From: Pseudothermotoga sp.
GTDB taxonomy: Bacteria > Thermotogota > Thermotogae > Thermotogales > DSM-5069
NCBI GenBank assembly: GCA_025060105.1
Contig: JANXCS010000006.1
Location: 62,001-126,000 of the forward strand
DNA length: 64,000 nucleotides
Direction: 5' to 3'
Part shown: positions 34,223 to 46,534 of the stretch, piece after piece
Numbering within the stretch: position 1 is the stretch's first letter
How the letters are laid out: each line of letters begins with the position of its first letter
Made by a program: the position numbers and the translations under genes
The notes under the pieces: model-generated
What the model was told of the DNA's origin: nothing
Seen by the model: the letters and a program-made list of their open reading frames with translations, nothing else
Databases searched by the model: none

Positions 34223-35134
34223 TCACGGTCGATTAGAAATCGATGAGAAAATGATACCTTCAATCGCTCTGGCCACAGCGTGAGGTTGATCGATCATCGG
34301 TAGATGTCCTGCATCCGGTATCACTAAAAGTTTGGCCTTGACAGCACTCAGTAAACATTCTGCACTCTTCAAAGGGGTCACTTCGTCTTTCTCCCCCCAA
34401 ATGATGAACGTAGGAACGGAAATTTTTCCAATGTTTTCTCTGAGTTGAGGCGTATCCTGATTTTCAGCCAAATTGAAGATGACTTCCATGGGGGTTTGAT
34501 AGGCGAGGTAGTAATTCTTCAGAAAATATTTCTCATCGAAGTTCTGCTCGTTTATCAGCATATCTTTGAAAACTTTTTTCTGGAAATTGTAATTCATAAA
34601 GATGAGTCTCAAACCGACTTTCGTGAAGATGTTGTTTGGAATAGAATTTCTTTCAGAAAGGCATATTGGGCTGTCGAGCAAAATCAAGGATTTCACTCTG
34701 GCTGGATCATCCAAAGCCAACCACATTGCGACTTCTGAACCCATCGAATGACCGAGTACATGGTAATGATCCAAATTCAGCTTTTCAGCCAGTTTTGCCA
34801 CTGTTTGTGCCATGTACCTTCTTGACAATGGTTTTTTGATATTTTTCTCGCTCAACCCAAAACCTGGTAAGTCAACGGCGATCAATGTGAGATCGTTTCT
34901 CAGCAGATCAAAAAGATACTCGAAATTCGTCGAGTTACCCATAAAACCGTGGATCAGGATCAAAACCTCAGGTCCGTCTCCCACCTTTTGGTAAGCTATT
35001 TTTAAACCGTCGATAGTTTCAAAATCGTAGAGCGATCGATCGAGAAACTTTTCTCCCTCCACCGCTTTCAAAGGGTCTATCGAGAGTAAAAAGATCACGG
35101 AGAAAACCACAGACCACAATAGAAACGCTTTCAT
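34223..35134 (-). CDS. Membrane-anchored or secreted alpha/beta hydrolase
   Basis: A 303-aa alpha/beta-fold hydrolase. An N-terminal hydrophobic segment (about 4-17) serves as signal or anchor. The oxyanion motif is LIHGFMGNS, and the nucleophile elbow GHSMGSE holds Ser130, with Asp250 in WGEKDEVTP and His277 in DAGHLPMI completing the triad. Such enzymes are esterases, lipases or peptidases; the substrate is unknown. ATG 35134 follows GGAGGG; the open frame continues 105 codons further upstream through the promoter region and does not look coding. It is probably co-transcribed with the serpin gene. Confidence 0.85.
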   Translation of the reverse strand: MKAFLLWSVVFSVIFLLSIDPLKAVEGEKFLDRSLYDFETIDGLKIAYQKVGDGPEVLILIHGFMGNSTNFEYLFDLLRNDLTLIAVDLPGFGLSEKNIKKPLSRRYMAQTVAKLAEKLNLDHYHVLGHSMGSEVAMWLALDDPARVKSLILLDSPICLSERNSIPNNIFTKVGLRLIFMNYNFQKKVFKDMLINEQNFDEKYFLKNYYLAYQTPMEVIFNLAENQDTPQLRENIGKISVPTFIIWGEKDEVTPLKSAECLLSAVKAKLLVIPDAGHLPMIDQPHAVARAIEGIIFSSISNRP

Positions 35135-35283
35135 CTTATCCCTCCATTCTCCAACTTCAAGACCAGCAAACTCATGAATATGTTCAACGAAATTTCGGCC
35201 AAACACAGCCGGTAGAATGCACTGTTCTCTTTGAGAAATAGAGTTTAGCGAATCAGTCCGAAAAACAGACATTGCTGTGGTAA

Positions 35284-35289
35284 TATAAT
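35284..35289 (+). promoter_or_regulatory. -10 box of the Omp-alpha gene
   Basis: A perfect TATAAT (35284-35289) lies 32 bases before the start codon of the sheath-protein gene. No good -35 hexamer is seen 16-18 bases upstream. The 35135-35321 gap is a divergent promoter region with no gene. Confidence 0.45.
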
Positions 35290-35321
35290 TCAAGAAAGAA
35301 TTGTTCTTGGAGGTGAGGTGG

Positions 35322-36557
35322 ATGAAGAAAGCGTTCATTTTAGTCATGGTACTCGTTGCGGGTTTGATCTTTGCACAAGCGTTCTCCGATGTGCCTGTGA
35401 ACCACTGGGCATATGAAGCTGTGACTGAGCTTGCCAAGCTCGGTATCATCTCAGGAATGCCTGATGGTACGTTTCAGGGAAACAACCCGATGACTCGCTA
35501 CCAAGTCGCAGTCGCACTCAAAAAGCTCATAGACTATCTCACGAAGCGGATTTCAACTGCATCTCCAGCTGATCTACAGAATGCTTTGAGAAGAATATCT
35601 GCTCTGGAAGATCTAGTCAGCACAGCTATAAACAGGACTCAAAGACAAGGGGAACAGTTGGCTGTCACAGATCAAACTCTTCAAACTGTTTTGGCAGAAA
35701 TTTCCAATTTGAAATCCACTATAGTTGAGATCTCTCAGGTAAGAAGGGACTTGCCAACCATGATCGCTGCTTCTGAAAGCAAGATGATGACGATGTACAA
35801 TCAACTATCCTCGAAAGTAGCTGCAGTTGAGAAGAGTGTTTCTGAACTACAGGCTCAGATCTCTGCACAGATTATGTCGCAAGTCAAAGGCTCCATCGAT
35901 GCGGTCAACGCGAAAGTGAGCGAAATCGATGGTAAACTCAACTCACTTTCCAATACACTCTCTTCGAGGATAGATGCTCTGTCGAAATCGCTCGACTCGA
36001 CGAAGGCGGACTTAACGGCGCTGTCCAAGAGAGTCGATGGAGTGGAATCAAACCTGCAGGCTCTCACAACACTGAGAAAAGGTCTATCTGATCTTGAAGG
36101 TCGTGTTGCAGCGCTCGAAACAAAGGTTGCTTCCGATGTGGATGGTCTCAGAAAAGCATTGGACACAACCGCTCGTCAACTCGATGCGAGGTTGTCCTTG
36201 CTCGAAGGTCAAGTTGCTTCACTCGTCACGGACGTCGAGAAACTGAAGAAGGATGTCGCTGAAGCAACGAGCGCAGCAAAGAAAGTGGGTATTCTCGAAG
36301 GTAACGTTGGGACGTTGGCTGGCCAGATGACTTCACTGAGTCAGAAAGTGTCGCAGAACGAGCAGAACATTGCGAACCTATCCAAAAAGATCGACTCTAA
36401 ACCTTGGATGAGCGACATCGAAGCTACGACGGTTGATCTATCCAAGAAGATCAGCGATGCTTACAACATGGGTTTGATAGGTATAATCGTTGGAGCAGCT
36501 GGTGCGGTCCTTGGAATCATCGGTTTGATGATGGCCGGTGCCGGCGGAGCGCAATGA
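35322..36557 (+). CDS. Omp-alpha-type outer-sheath spacer protein (SLH plus coiled coil)
   Basis: A 411-aa structural envelope protein of the Thermotoga Omp-alpha kind, which spans the periplasm between cell wall and toga. Signal peptide about 1-20; one SLH domain at about 21-75 (FSDVPVNHWAYEAVTELAKL, GIISGMPDGTFQGNNPMTRY); a long heptad-rich coiled coil at about 80-370 with many Leu, Ser, Lys and Asp residues; and a C-terminal hydrophobic segment at about 385-405 (GLIGIIVGAAGAVLGIIGLM) that should anchor in the outer sheath. ATG 35322 follows GGAGGTGAGG. A strong terminator follows. This is the best lineage marker in the window. Confidence 0.92.
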   Translation: MKKAFILVMVLVAGLIFAQAFSDVPVNHWAYEAVTELAKLGIISGMPDGTFQGNNPMTRYQVAVALKKLIDYLTKRISTASPADLQNALRRISALEDLVSTAINRTQRQGEQLAVTDQTLQTVLAEISNLKSTIVEISQVRRDLPTMIAASESKMMTMYNQLSSKVAAVEKSVSELQAQISAQIMSQVKGSIDAVNAKVSEIDGKLNSLSNTLSSRIDALSKSLDSTKADLTALSKRVDGVESNLQALTTLRKGLSDLEGRVAALETKVASDVDGLRKALDTTARQLDARLSLLEGQVASLVTDVEKLKKDVAEATSAAKKVGILEGNVGTLAGQMTSLSQKVSQNEQNIANLSKKIDSKPWMSDIEATTVDLSKKISDAYNMGLIGIIVGAAGAVLGIIGLMMAGAGGAQ

Positions 36558-36581
36558 GTTTTTGAATCTAATCGTGGTGTG

Positions 36582-36607
36582 AAAGGACCCCGTTTGGGGT
36601 CCTTTTT
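36582..36607 (+). terminator. Terminator after the Omp-alpha gene
   Basis: AAAGGACCCC (36582-36591) pairs with GGGGTCCTTT (36596-36605) around GTTT, continuing into a T-run to 36607. rmuC starts 20 bases further on, so rmuC is fed by read-through or an unseen promoter. Confidence 0.88.
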
Positions 36608-36626
36608 TGTCGAGGGGGTAGGTTGT

Positions 36627-37736
36627 ATGATCGCTGTATGGTTTGCAGTTTTGTTCACATGGACGGTGTTGTTGGTGCTTTGGACTGTTCATATCTTCAG
36701 ATCGAGAGTGGGAACGAAATACGATGTTGTGCAAGATATAGTTAATCTCAAGGCTGAACTTGAACAGTTGAGAAGCTGGAGGGAATATCAGAAAAAGCTC
36801 GAAGATGAAAAGACTAACAGATTGACTGAAACTATTACTAACATCTACAAACTCTTCGAAGAGTTAAAGACTCGAACTGAAGTGACCGAGAGTGAGAGGG
36901 AAAAACGAGTAAAACAATTAGTTGATCAGATCAAAATTTTCTTGGAACAACAGCAAAAGCATGTAGAGATGTTTCTGATCGAACAAGGAAAAAGCAAGGA
37001 AGAGATAGAAAAAAGAAGAGATGCACAGTTACAAGATGTAAAGCGAACGATAGAAGAATTCGTGAAAACTATCTCAGGTACAAGAACGCGTGGTCGAACT
37101 GGAGAAAACATTTTGAAAGAGGTCATGAAAGAATCGATAAAGGTTGGGATTGTGAAGACGAATTTGAAAACTGGAAACGGTGAGGTCGAATTTGCTTGGG
37201 ATTTGGGGGATGGAAAGTACATTCCGATAGATTCAAAACTACCGGAGCTTGAGGAGATCATCGAACAACTTGAGAAGGCTGACATTTCAGAAAAAGAATC
37301 CTATCGAAAGTTGATATCCGATAAACTCAAAAAAGAGATCGAACGTGTCAAGAAATATCAGAACTGTCACAACACCATCGATAGTTGTATATTGGTGGTG
37401 CCAGATGCGGCATTGGATATTGCTCCAGAGCTCATGAATATCGGCAGAGGATCGAATGTTTATCTTTGTGGTTATAAAGATGTTTTCTTCGTGGCACACA
37501 CGATAGCTGAAAGATATCTTCAGCTCAAAGAGCAAGGAGATGTTGGAAGATACAAACAACTTGTGAATGGATTGCTGAAAGTTCTTGCGGAAATTGAGAA
37601 GAAAATCGACAGTATTGCGAAATCTAGCGATTCAATACGATCGAGTGTTGATAAAATCAGAGAAAATATAGCAAAGGCCAAGAGATTCGAAGATTTCCAA
37701 GAAACATTGGAAAAACAAAATGTTGAGGAAAGTTGA
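36627..37736 (+). CDS. rmuC: RmuC-family protein
   Basis: RmuC-family proteins carry a nuclease-like core and limit recombination at inverted repeats. The 369-aa protein has one N-terminal transmembrane helix (MIAVWFAVLFTWTVLLVLWT), a coiled coil at about 35-150, and the RmuC core with GRTGENILKEVMKES, KYIPIDSKLPELEE and ILVVPDAALDIAPEL. A coiled-coil tail follows. ATG 36627 lies after GAGGGGGTAGG; the frame extends back through the terminator and that part should not be translated. The annotation as a nuclease is by family only. Confidence 0.82.
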   Translation: MIAVWFAVLFTWTVLLVLWTVHIFRSRVGTKYDVVQDIVNLKAELEQLRSWREYQKKLEDEKTNRLTETITNIYKLFEELKTRTEVTESEREKRVKQLVDQIKIFLEQQQKHVEMFLIEQGKSKEEIEKRRDAQLQDVKRTIEEFVKTISGTRTRGRTGENILKEVMKESIKVGIVKTNLKTGNGEVEFAWDLGDGKYIPIDSKLPELEEIIEQLEKADISEKESYRKLISDKLKKEIERVKKYQNCHNTIDSCILVVPDAALDIAPELMNIGRGSNVYLCGYKDVFFVAHTIAERYLQLKEQGDVGRYKQLVNGLLKVLAEIEKKIDSIAKSSDSIRSSVDKIRENIAKAKRFEDFQETLEKQNVEES

Positions 37737-37757
37737 TCCAAGGAGGGAGGTTTAACC

Positions 37758-38405
37758 ATGTTCGTCAAGGATATCATGACAACGAACGTCATCACTATAT
37801 CTCCGGAAGCAACATTTCACGAAGCGATGGAGATCATCAGGACTAAGGGTGTGAGGAGACTTCCTGTGGTCAAAGATGACAAAGTCGTTGGTATCGTCGC
37901 TGAGAAAGATTTATTGAAGGCCTCTCCATCTCAGGCGACGACTTTGGACGTGTGGGAGCTCACCACGCTGCTCGGTAAACTGAAGGTCAAACAAATCATG
38001 AAGAAAGACGTTGTCCATGTGCACCCGAACACACCGATAGAAGAAGCTGCTAAGATCATGGCAGACAGAAAAATAGGTTCACTTTTGGTGATGGAAGAAG
38101 AGAAGTTGGTTGGTATCATCACTGAGACTGACATATTCAAAATGTTCATCAACATGTTGGGAGCTCGTGAAAAAGGTTTCAGATACGTTTTCAAAGTTCA
38201 GAATGTTCCGGGCATCCTCGCAAGAATTTTGAATTTGATGTATCAATGTGGGGCAGATGTGATCGCCGTTAGCACGTATGAAAAATCGGATCAAGAGTAC
38301 AACGTCGTTGTGAAGGTCAAACTTTCGTTGAACAGAGAAAGCTTCGAAAAGAAACTGTTAGAGGGTATTCCAAACGTTTCCATCATCGATGTGAGACAAG
38401 ATTGA
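37758..38405 (+). CDS. CBS-domain pair plus ACT-like domain protein (AcuB-like)
   Basis: A 215-aa protein with two CBS domains (about 1-60 and 78-133: MTTNVITISPEATFHEAMEI; KKDVVHVHPNTPIEEAAKIM) that usually bind adenine nucleotides, followed by an ACT-like domain (about 140-212: FRYVFKVQNVPGILARILNL). The arrangement is that of AcuB-like sensors. Start ATG 37758 follows AAGGAGGGAGG. The partner and the effector are not revealed by the neighbours. Confidence 0.85.
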   Translation: MFVKDIMTTNVITISPEATFHEAMEIIRTKGVRRLPVVKDDKVVGIVAEKDLLKASPSQATTLDVWELTTLLGKLKVKQIMKKDVVHVHPNTPIEEAAKIMADRKIGSLLVMEEEKLVGIITETDIFKMFINMLGAREKGFRYVFKVQNVPGILARILNLMYQCGADVIAVSTYEKSDQEYNVVVKVKLSLNRESFEKKLLEGIPNVSIIDVRQD

Positions 38406-38425
38406 AGGGGGCATGAGCCCCCTTC
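38404..38425. terminator. Hairpin between convergent CBS-ACT and PEGA genes
   Basis: GAAGGGGGC (38404-38412) pairs with GCCCCCTTC (38417-38425) around ATGA. The T-run is weak on both sides, but its position between convergent genes supports a terminator role. Confidence 0.65.
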
Positions 38426-38429
38426 AGAT

Positions 38430-40259
38430 TTACTGAATCGGTCTGAGCGTGACGGAGACATTGACGGTTTTTCTATCCACCTTCAGTGTGAGAACTTCTG
38501 CGTAGTAACCGCCTTTGATCACCACAAGTTGATAAGTTCCATAGTCAAGATCGATTCTGAGCGGTGTGATACCTTTCAAATAACCGTTGATGTAAACGAG
38601 TGCGTTGGAAGGCGAGCTACTTATGCTTACAGTACCGATCCTGCTGACAGGTTCAAGTGTCAACCTCACAGTTTTTGTTTCATTCGGGGTAACTTGGACT
38701 TCCGTTGAGGCATCTTCATAGTCCGGCAGACTCGCAACGACTCTGTGTACAATGTTGGCATCGACTTCAACTCTCAAGCCTGATGGATCTGCAACGCCGA
38801 CGTACCTTCCATTCACGTAAATTGAAGCGTTCGGTGGAGTAGTATAAATGAGCAAAAAGCCGGTTCTGACGATCGGTGGCAATGTTATATCGATCCTCTT
38901 GGTCTCACCGGAAGCCACACTCACCGTCACCGTCGTATCCTGATAGCCATCCATCGTCGCGATGATCGTGTGTGGACCTGGATCAACTTGCACTGAAAGT
39001 CCTGTCGCTCTTGCGGTTCCAACGTAAGTTCCATCCACATAGATCGAGGCGCCAGCTGGATTGGTGAAAATGTTGAGTGTTCCTTTTCTCACAGCGGGAG
39101 CAAGGTTGAGCGTGACTGATCTTGTCTCACCTGGGCTCAACGTCACCGTCACAGAAGCATCTTGATAACCACTCATTCTGGCGACTATGTTGTAGGTGGC
39201 AGGGGTCAATGAAAGACTCAAACCTGCCGATGTTGTGGTTCCTCTATATTGAGTATTGATGTAGATCGATGCTCCTATGGGATTCGTGAACACGATCAAC
39301 GTGGCTCTTTCTGGACTGAGCGCCATGCTCACCGTTTTGGTCTCACCCAGGGCAATGGTGACCGATCTTTGCTCTGGTTCGTATCCTGGTCTGGTGGCGA
39401 GGATCGTGTGCGTACCAGGTTGAACTTCGATCTGCAGTGGGCTCACACCAACGTAGCTACCGTTCAGATAGATCTGCGCACCCGGTGGTGTTGTTTGGAT
39501 GTTGAGCATAGTCTTTCTCAGAAAGTTTGCTGTTACAACTATTGTTCTTCCTTCGGTGACGAAGAAAGTTTCAACTATGACTTGATCTTGTAGATAGAAG
39601 GTGGCGAAGTGTTGACCCTCATCGAGCTCGACTCGCGCTGGAGTTCTTCCAAGATATCTTCCATCAACATACACGTATGCGCCAGTTGGGTTAGATTCCA
39701 GTTGAACGACACCTGTTCTCGGAGCTCTGCCAACGTAGAAATAAGTTATATCGCTCGCCCATTCACCGGTGAGGTATGGCAAGATCTGTCTTTGAACATA
39801 ATTTTCTGGATCGGTCGTGAGTTCTGGGAAAGTTTGGGTGGTACCGAGCTCTCTCAATTGTTGGATGATGGGGATATAGCTGGTACTAGCGATGATTTGA
39901 ATGAACTCTTTACCCTCAGGTGGTGAAACTTTGAGAGAATAGGTTGTCGAGATGGGAAGCTTGTAAGTGACGTTCGGTGCGATGTAATTGTTCGTATCGT
40001 ACCTGTTCGGGAACAAAAGCGTGATCTTTCCATCGGGTCGAATATCGTAAATGACCACATAACAACTCTTGTTGGCTTTGAAAAAGATGTTGATCGATTC
40101 TCCAACCTGATAGACCGCTCCTTCAGGTTTATTGAGCCAAACTCTCACTTCAAGCTCACTAGGTTTTGGAACAATGATGATGTTTTTAAGCTGCATCTCT
40201 GCAAAGCTCATTGTTGCGATCAGTGAAACCAAAATTAAAATCCAAACCTTTTTGCTCAT
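38430..40259 (-). CDS. Exported DUF4384 protein with six PEGA repeats
   Basis: A 609-aa exported protein. Signal peptide about 1-20, then a DUF4384-like region at about 25-165 (VYQVGESINIFFKANKSCYV, YDIRPDGKITLLFPN) and six tandem PEGA units of about 70 residues to the C-terminus, each with a variant of the NPxGAxIYVDGxYxG core (for example SNPTGAYVYVDGRYLGRTP, TNPAGASIYVDGTYVG, SSPSNALVYINGYLKG). PEGA units are beta-rich surface or envelope modules. ATG 40259 lies seven bases after GGGGGG. The upstream lipoprotein gene and HtrA point to an envelope task; the exact role is unknown. Confidence 0.87.
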   Translation of the reverse strand: MSKKVWILILVSLIATMSFAEMQLKNIIIVPKPSELEVRVWLNKPEGAVYQVGESINIFFKANKSCYVVIYDIRPDGKITLLFPNRYDTNNYIAPNVTYKLPISTTYSLKVSPPEGKEFIQIIASTSYIPIIQQLRELGTTQTFPELTTDPENYVQRQILPYLTGEWASDITYFYVGRAPRTGVVQLESNPTGAYVYVDGRYLGRTPARVELDEGQHFATFYLQDQVIVETFFVTEGRTIVVTANFLRKTMLNIQTTPPGAQIYLNGSYVGVSPLQIEVQPGTHTILATRPGYEPEQRSVTIALGETKTVSMALSPERATLIVFTNPIGASIYINTQYRGTTTSAGLSLSLTPATYNIVARMSGYQDASVTVTLSPGETRSVTLNLAPAVRKGTLNIFTNPAGASIYVDGTYVGTARATGLSVQVDPGPHTIIATMDGYQDTTVTVSVASGETKRIDITLPPIVRTGFLLIYTTPPNASIYVNGRYVGVADPSGLRVEVDANIVHRVVASLPDYEDASTEVQVTPNETKTVRLTLEPVSRIGTVSISSSPSNALVYINGYLKGITPLRIDLDYGTYQLVVIKGGYYAEVLTLKVDRKTVNVSVTLRPIQ

Positions 40260-40273
40260 CCAAATCCCCCCTT

Positions 40274-40924
40274 TCACGGCTCAATCACACGTGCCGCTGT
40301 AACTTTTCCACCTTCAATCTTGAAAAAGGCAAAACCCCTCAGCTGAGATGAAGATATATTCTTAGGTACTGTCAAATCCTGCCAGTTTGTTCTAAATTCG
40401 GCGCTTGTAACTCTATAAACACCATTTTCGTTGATGAATTGGACCAAGACATAACCACTGTTTGGAGTAATTAACACTTTCTCTTGTGTTCCTACGCCGA
40501 TCACTAAGTCCCACGTTGTACCAAAAAGATCGTTCGGCTCTAAGCGGAGCTTCAAATTACCACCTGTGATAGATTCGACCCGATCACGGATCTGTTCTTT
40601 GACATTCTGAAGGTTCGAATATGTATCGTAACTACCAACAAATTCATTGTTCAAAAATGCATACCTATCATTTGGGGTCACACTTTCTATACCACGATCA
40701 CTAAACAGTGCTGAACTTGGATACCAGAGCAATATGGTGTCTGTTCGAACGTTGTTACACCAGTTTGAAAGATCCTCTAGATTAGAGTTTCTCACTGGGC
40801 CTGCTTCAACTATGTTCAGAGGTGTTCCATACTTTGGAAGTGCTATCGGTGTACTGCAGGAGTAGATCAATAAGGCTGCGAGCGCCGTAACAATGATCAA
40901 CAGGACGTTTCTTTTTACCTTCAT
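40274..40924 (-). CDS. Predicted lipoprotein of unknown function
   Basis: A 216-aa protein I do not recognise. The N-terminus has Lys-Arg charges, a hydrophobic segment and the lipobox-like IYSC with Cys23, so it is probably a lipoprotein; Tyr at -2 is unusual. The remainder is mixed alpha/beta with no known motif. Its stop lies 14 bases before the PEGA gene start on the same strand, so the two are likely made together and may interact. A terminator separates it from htrA upstream. Confidence 0.7.
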   Translation of the reverse strand: MKVKRNVLLIIVTALAALLIYSCSTPIALPKYGTPLNIVEAGPVRNSNLEDLSNWCNNVRTDTILLWYPSSALFSDRGIESVTPNDRYAFLNNEFVGSYDTYSNLQNVKEQIRDRVESITGGNLKLRLEPNDLFGTTWDLVIGVGTQEKVLITPNSGYVLVQFINENGVYRVTSAEFRTNWQDLTVPKNISSSQLRGFAFFKIEGGKVTAARVIEP

Positions 40925-40949
40925 ACCATCACCCCCATAGGTTAAAATT

Positions 40950-40971
40950 GAGAGGCGCGATCGCGCCTCTC
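40950..40971 (-). terminator. Terminator after htrA
   Basis: A perfect 22-base palindrome (GAGAGGCGCGA and its complement) begins inside the htrA stop codon and is followed on the - strand by AATTTT. It separates htrA from the lipoprotein gene, which starts 25 bases further on. Confidence 0.78.
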
Positions 40972-42337
40972 AGTATGTGAAACTGTAAACGAGCCTGGCC
41001 ATCTTTCTGATGGCGAAGATCGCTACGAAATCTCCTTTTTTGATCTTTCCCACCACTTCGTTCCAATCGTTCGTGGACTTTATGGTGTATCTTTGACCGC
41101 TCACCGCAATTTGATCGATCACATCGCCTGGTTGCAAGCCAAGTGAACCTTTGTTCTGTCTTACGATCACACCGTTCACAGATGCAGCTATGGAGTAAGT
41201 TTCTCTGTCAGATGGGGTTATTTCACCCACCACAAGTCCGGCGAATTCTCTTGCAGCAGTGACCGATTGTGTTTGTTCGTCAGTGGAGGCACCGAGTTTG
41301 ACACTGAACTTCATTTCTCTTCCGTTTCTGTTCACGACGATTTCCACAATTTCTCCAGGCACACGACTGTGTATGAGTGAAACGAGTTCAGCATCACTGC
41401 TCACATCGACCCCATCGAACTTGATGACCACGTCGTTCTCCTTCAAACCGGCCTTTTCTGCCGGTGAACCTCCCAGGATCTGTACGATCAAGGCACCTTT
41501 GTTCACCTTCAATCCCAACGCTTTGGCGAGCTCGTTGGTCACGGTGGTCACTCTGACGCCGAGGAAAGCTTTTTGAGCCTTACCAGTTTGAACGAGCTGA
41601 TCGATGAAACGCTTCACCGTGTTGATGGGTATGGCGAAACCAAGGTTCACTGCCTGCTGTGGATTGATGATCGCCGTGTTGATACCTATCACTTGACCGT
41701 GTATGTTCAAAAGAGGTCCACCACTGTTACCTGGGTTGATCGCCGCGTCCGTTTGAATGAGGTTGGTATAGTAACCCGATCCATCTGGCTTCGGTATCCT
41801 CCTTCCAGTAGCGCTCACCACGCCTATGGTGACTGTGTGTTGAAAACCAAGAGGATTACCAATCGCGATGGCCCATTCACCTATCTTGACCTTGTCCGAA
41901 TCACCAAATTCAAGCACTGGAAGTTCTTTTTCAGCGTTGATCTTTATAACAGCGATGTCCAATTCTGCGTCTCCACCGATGTACTCAGCTTTGTAAGTAG
42001 AACCGTTCAGGAGTGTTACAGTGATCTCGACAGCACCACTCACGACATGTTCGTTGGTGAGTATGTAGCCAACTTTGTCGAAGATGAAGCCAGAGCCAAT
42101 ACTCGTGGTGCGCTGTGTTCCTCCGAACGGAGAGTAACCGAACCAGCGTCTGAAGAAATCCTCTATGAATGGATCGAAATACGGTGAGCTGACAGTCTTC
42201 ACCGCTTCAACTTTGACCACAGCTGGTGCACAGGCCTCAACCACTGCGACGATGGGGCTCTGGTAATCCGGATTGAGCAGTGCAAAAGTTGAAACTACCA
42301 CCACAAGTAGGCTCAACACCACGAACAGTTTTCTCAC
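40970..42337 (-). CDS. HtrA/DegQ-family serine protease with two PDZ-like domains
   Basis: An envelope quality-control protease of 455 aa. Signal peptide about 1-19; trypsin-like domain with the triad His97 in LTNEHVVS, Asp127 in AELDIAVIK and Ser205 in NPGNSGGPLL; first PDZ at about 250-345 (FLGVRVTTVTNELAKALGLK, GSPAEKAGLKENDVVIKFDG) and a second, more divergent PDZ-like region to the end (GLQPGDVIDQI). GTG 42337 is preferred because GGAGG lies eight bases upstream; GTG 42346 overlaps that site. It would act on misfolded sheath and periplasmic proteins. Confidence 0.93.
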   Translation of the reverse strand: MRKLFVVLSLLVVVVSTFALLNPDYQSPIVAVVEACAPAVVKVEAVKTVSSPYFDPFIEDFFRRWFGYSPFGGTQRTTSIGSGFIFDKVGYILTNEHVVSGAVEITVTLLNGSTYKAEYIGGDAELDIAVIKINAEKELPVLEFGDSDKVKIGEWAIAIGNPLGFQHTVTIGVVSATGRRIPKPDGSGYYTNLIQTDAAINPGNSGGPLLNIHGQVIGINTAIINPQQAVNLGFAIPINTVKRFIDQLVQTGKAQKAFLGVRVTTVTNELAKALGLKVNKGALIVQILGGSPAEKAGLKENDVVIKFDGVDVSSDAELVSLIHSRVPGEIVEIVVNRNGREMKFSVKLGASTDEQTQSVTAAREFAGLVVGEITPSDRETYSIAASVNGVIVRQNKGSLGLQPGDVIDQIAVSGQRYTIKSTNDWNEVVGKIKKGDFVAIFAIRKMARLVYSFTY

Positions 42338-42355
42338 AGCGAACACCTCCTCGAA

Positions 42356-43304
42356 TCAAGCTTTGGCTCCATCTTCTTTGACGCTCATATTTTCCCCCGC
42401 GTTCATTAGAAAGTGATTAAAAAATTCCTGAATAGCGCGTTCTATAGACTCGAATTTTTCAAGTTTCATGAAAGCTTCTCTGAATTTCCTTGCGTTCGCA
42501 AAACCATGTGTGTACCCCATCACGAACTGCCTGAGTTTGTAGAAAGACTTCTCTCCTTCTTGTTCTCTCAGCATCCTTGTATGGAAAAGAAACATATCTC
42601 TTATCTCCTCAAAGCTAGGTTCACTTCCATGTTGGATTTCGAAGAATATCCAAGGTTTTCTCAAAACACCCCTGGCCACGATGGCAGCCTTCGATTTCGA
42701 AATTTCGAGTGCTTTTTTGATATCTTCAACTGTGAAAAGATCGCCACTGATCGCAGTGGGTACGTTCCATTTATCGAGTTGTAGGTTCCATTCGGCTTTA
42801 CCAGAGTACATCTGAACGGCTGTTCTTCCATGAACTTCCACACCATCCACCCCAGTAAAAATCAAAGTTTCCATGATCTTTTCAAGTTCGTTCTTTTCAA
42901 AACCAAGTCTCACTTTCACTGTCACAGGTTTTTCACAAGCATCTTTCATGGCTTTGACGATGTCTCCGAGTCGATTTAGATCTCTCAGCAACGCGGCACC
43001 GGCATTCTTTTTAACCACCTTCTTCACAGGACACGCGGCATTCAAATCGATCCAACTGGCACGATGTTGAATCTTCTTGGCAGCGAGGGCGAGTTTTCTT
43101 GGTTCAGATCCGTAGAGTTGAACGGCCGTGTCCTTTTCATCGACTGAAGGAAGCATTCTTTCGACAACGGTGAGTTGCAGTAAAACACTTTCGGCGCTGA
43201 TCATTTCGGTGAAAAAGAACTGTGCGCCCCACAATCTACACACAGTTCTGAAAGCCTTATCCGTTATGCCAGCCATGGGCGCGAGACCTACAGAGCCTGG
43301 ATAA

Positions 43305-43318
<14 letters not shown>
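42356..43318 (-). CDS. tRNA-dihydrouridine synthase (Dus family)
   Basis: Dus enzymes reduce uridines in tRNA D-loops with FMN and NADPH. The 320-aa protein starts YPGSVGLAPMAGITDKAFRT and has FFTEMISAES, the catalytic-cysteine motif LNAACPVKKVVKKNAGAALL, KPVTVKVRLGF, GVEVHGRTAVQMYSGKAEW and ARGVLRKPWIF. These match the bacterial DusB-like group. It overlaps the nadD end by 14 bases, which suggests coupling in an obg-nadD-dus operon. Confidence 0.92.

Positions 43319-46534
<3,216 letters not shown>

Noticed and set aside
35135-35449. 105-codon N-terminal extension of the alpha/beta hydrolase
   Set aside because: A signal-peptide start with GGAGGG exists at 35134; the extension covers the divergent promoter region and the start of the sheath-protein gene.
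36579-36626. Upstream start of RmuC at GTG 36579
   Set aside because: The first 16 codons would be the terminator hairpin itself; ATG 36627 has its own GAGGGGG site and leads into the membrane helix.
38430-40259. PEGA units as a DNA repeat array
   Set aside because: The repeats are conserved at protein level but diverged in DNA, so they are coding domain repeats and not a mobile or regulatory repeat.
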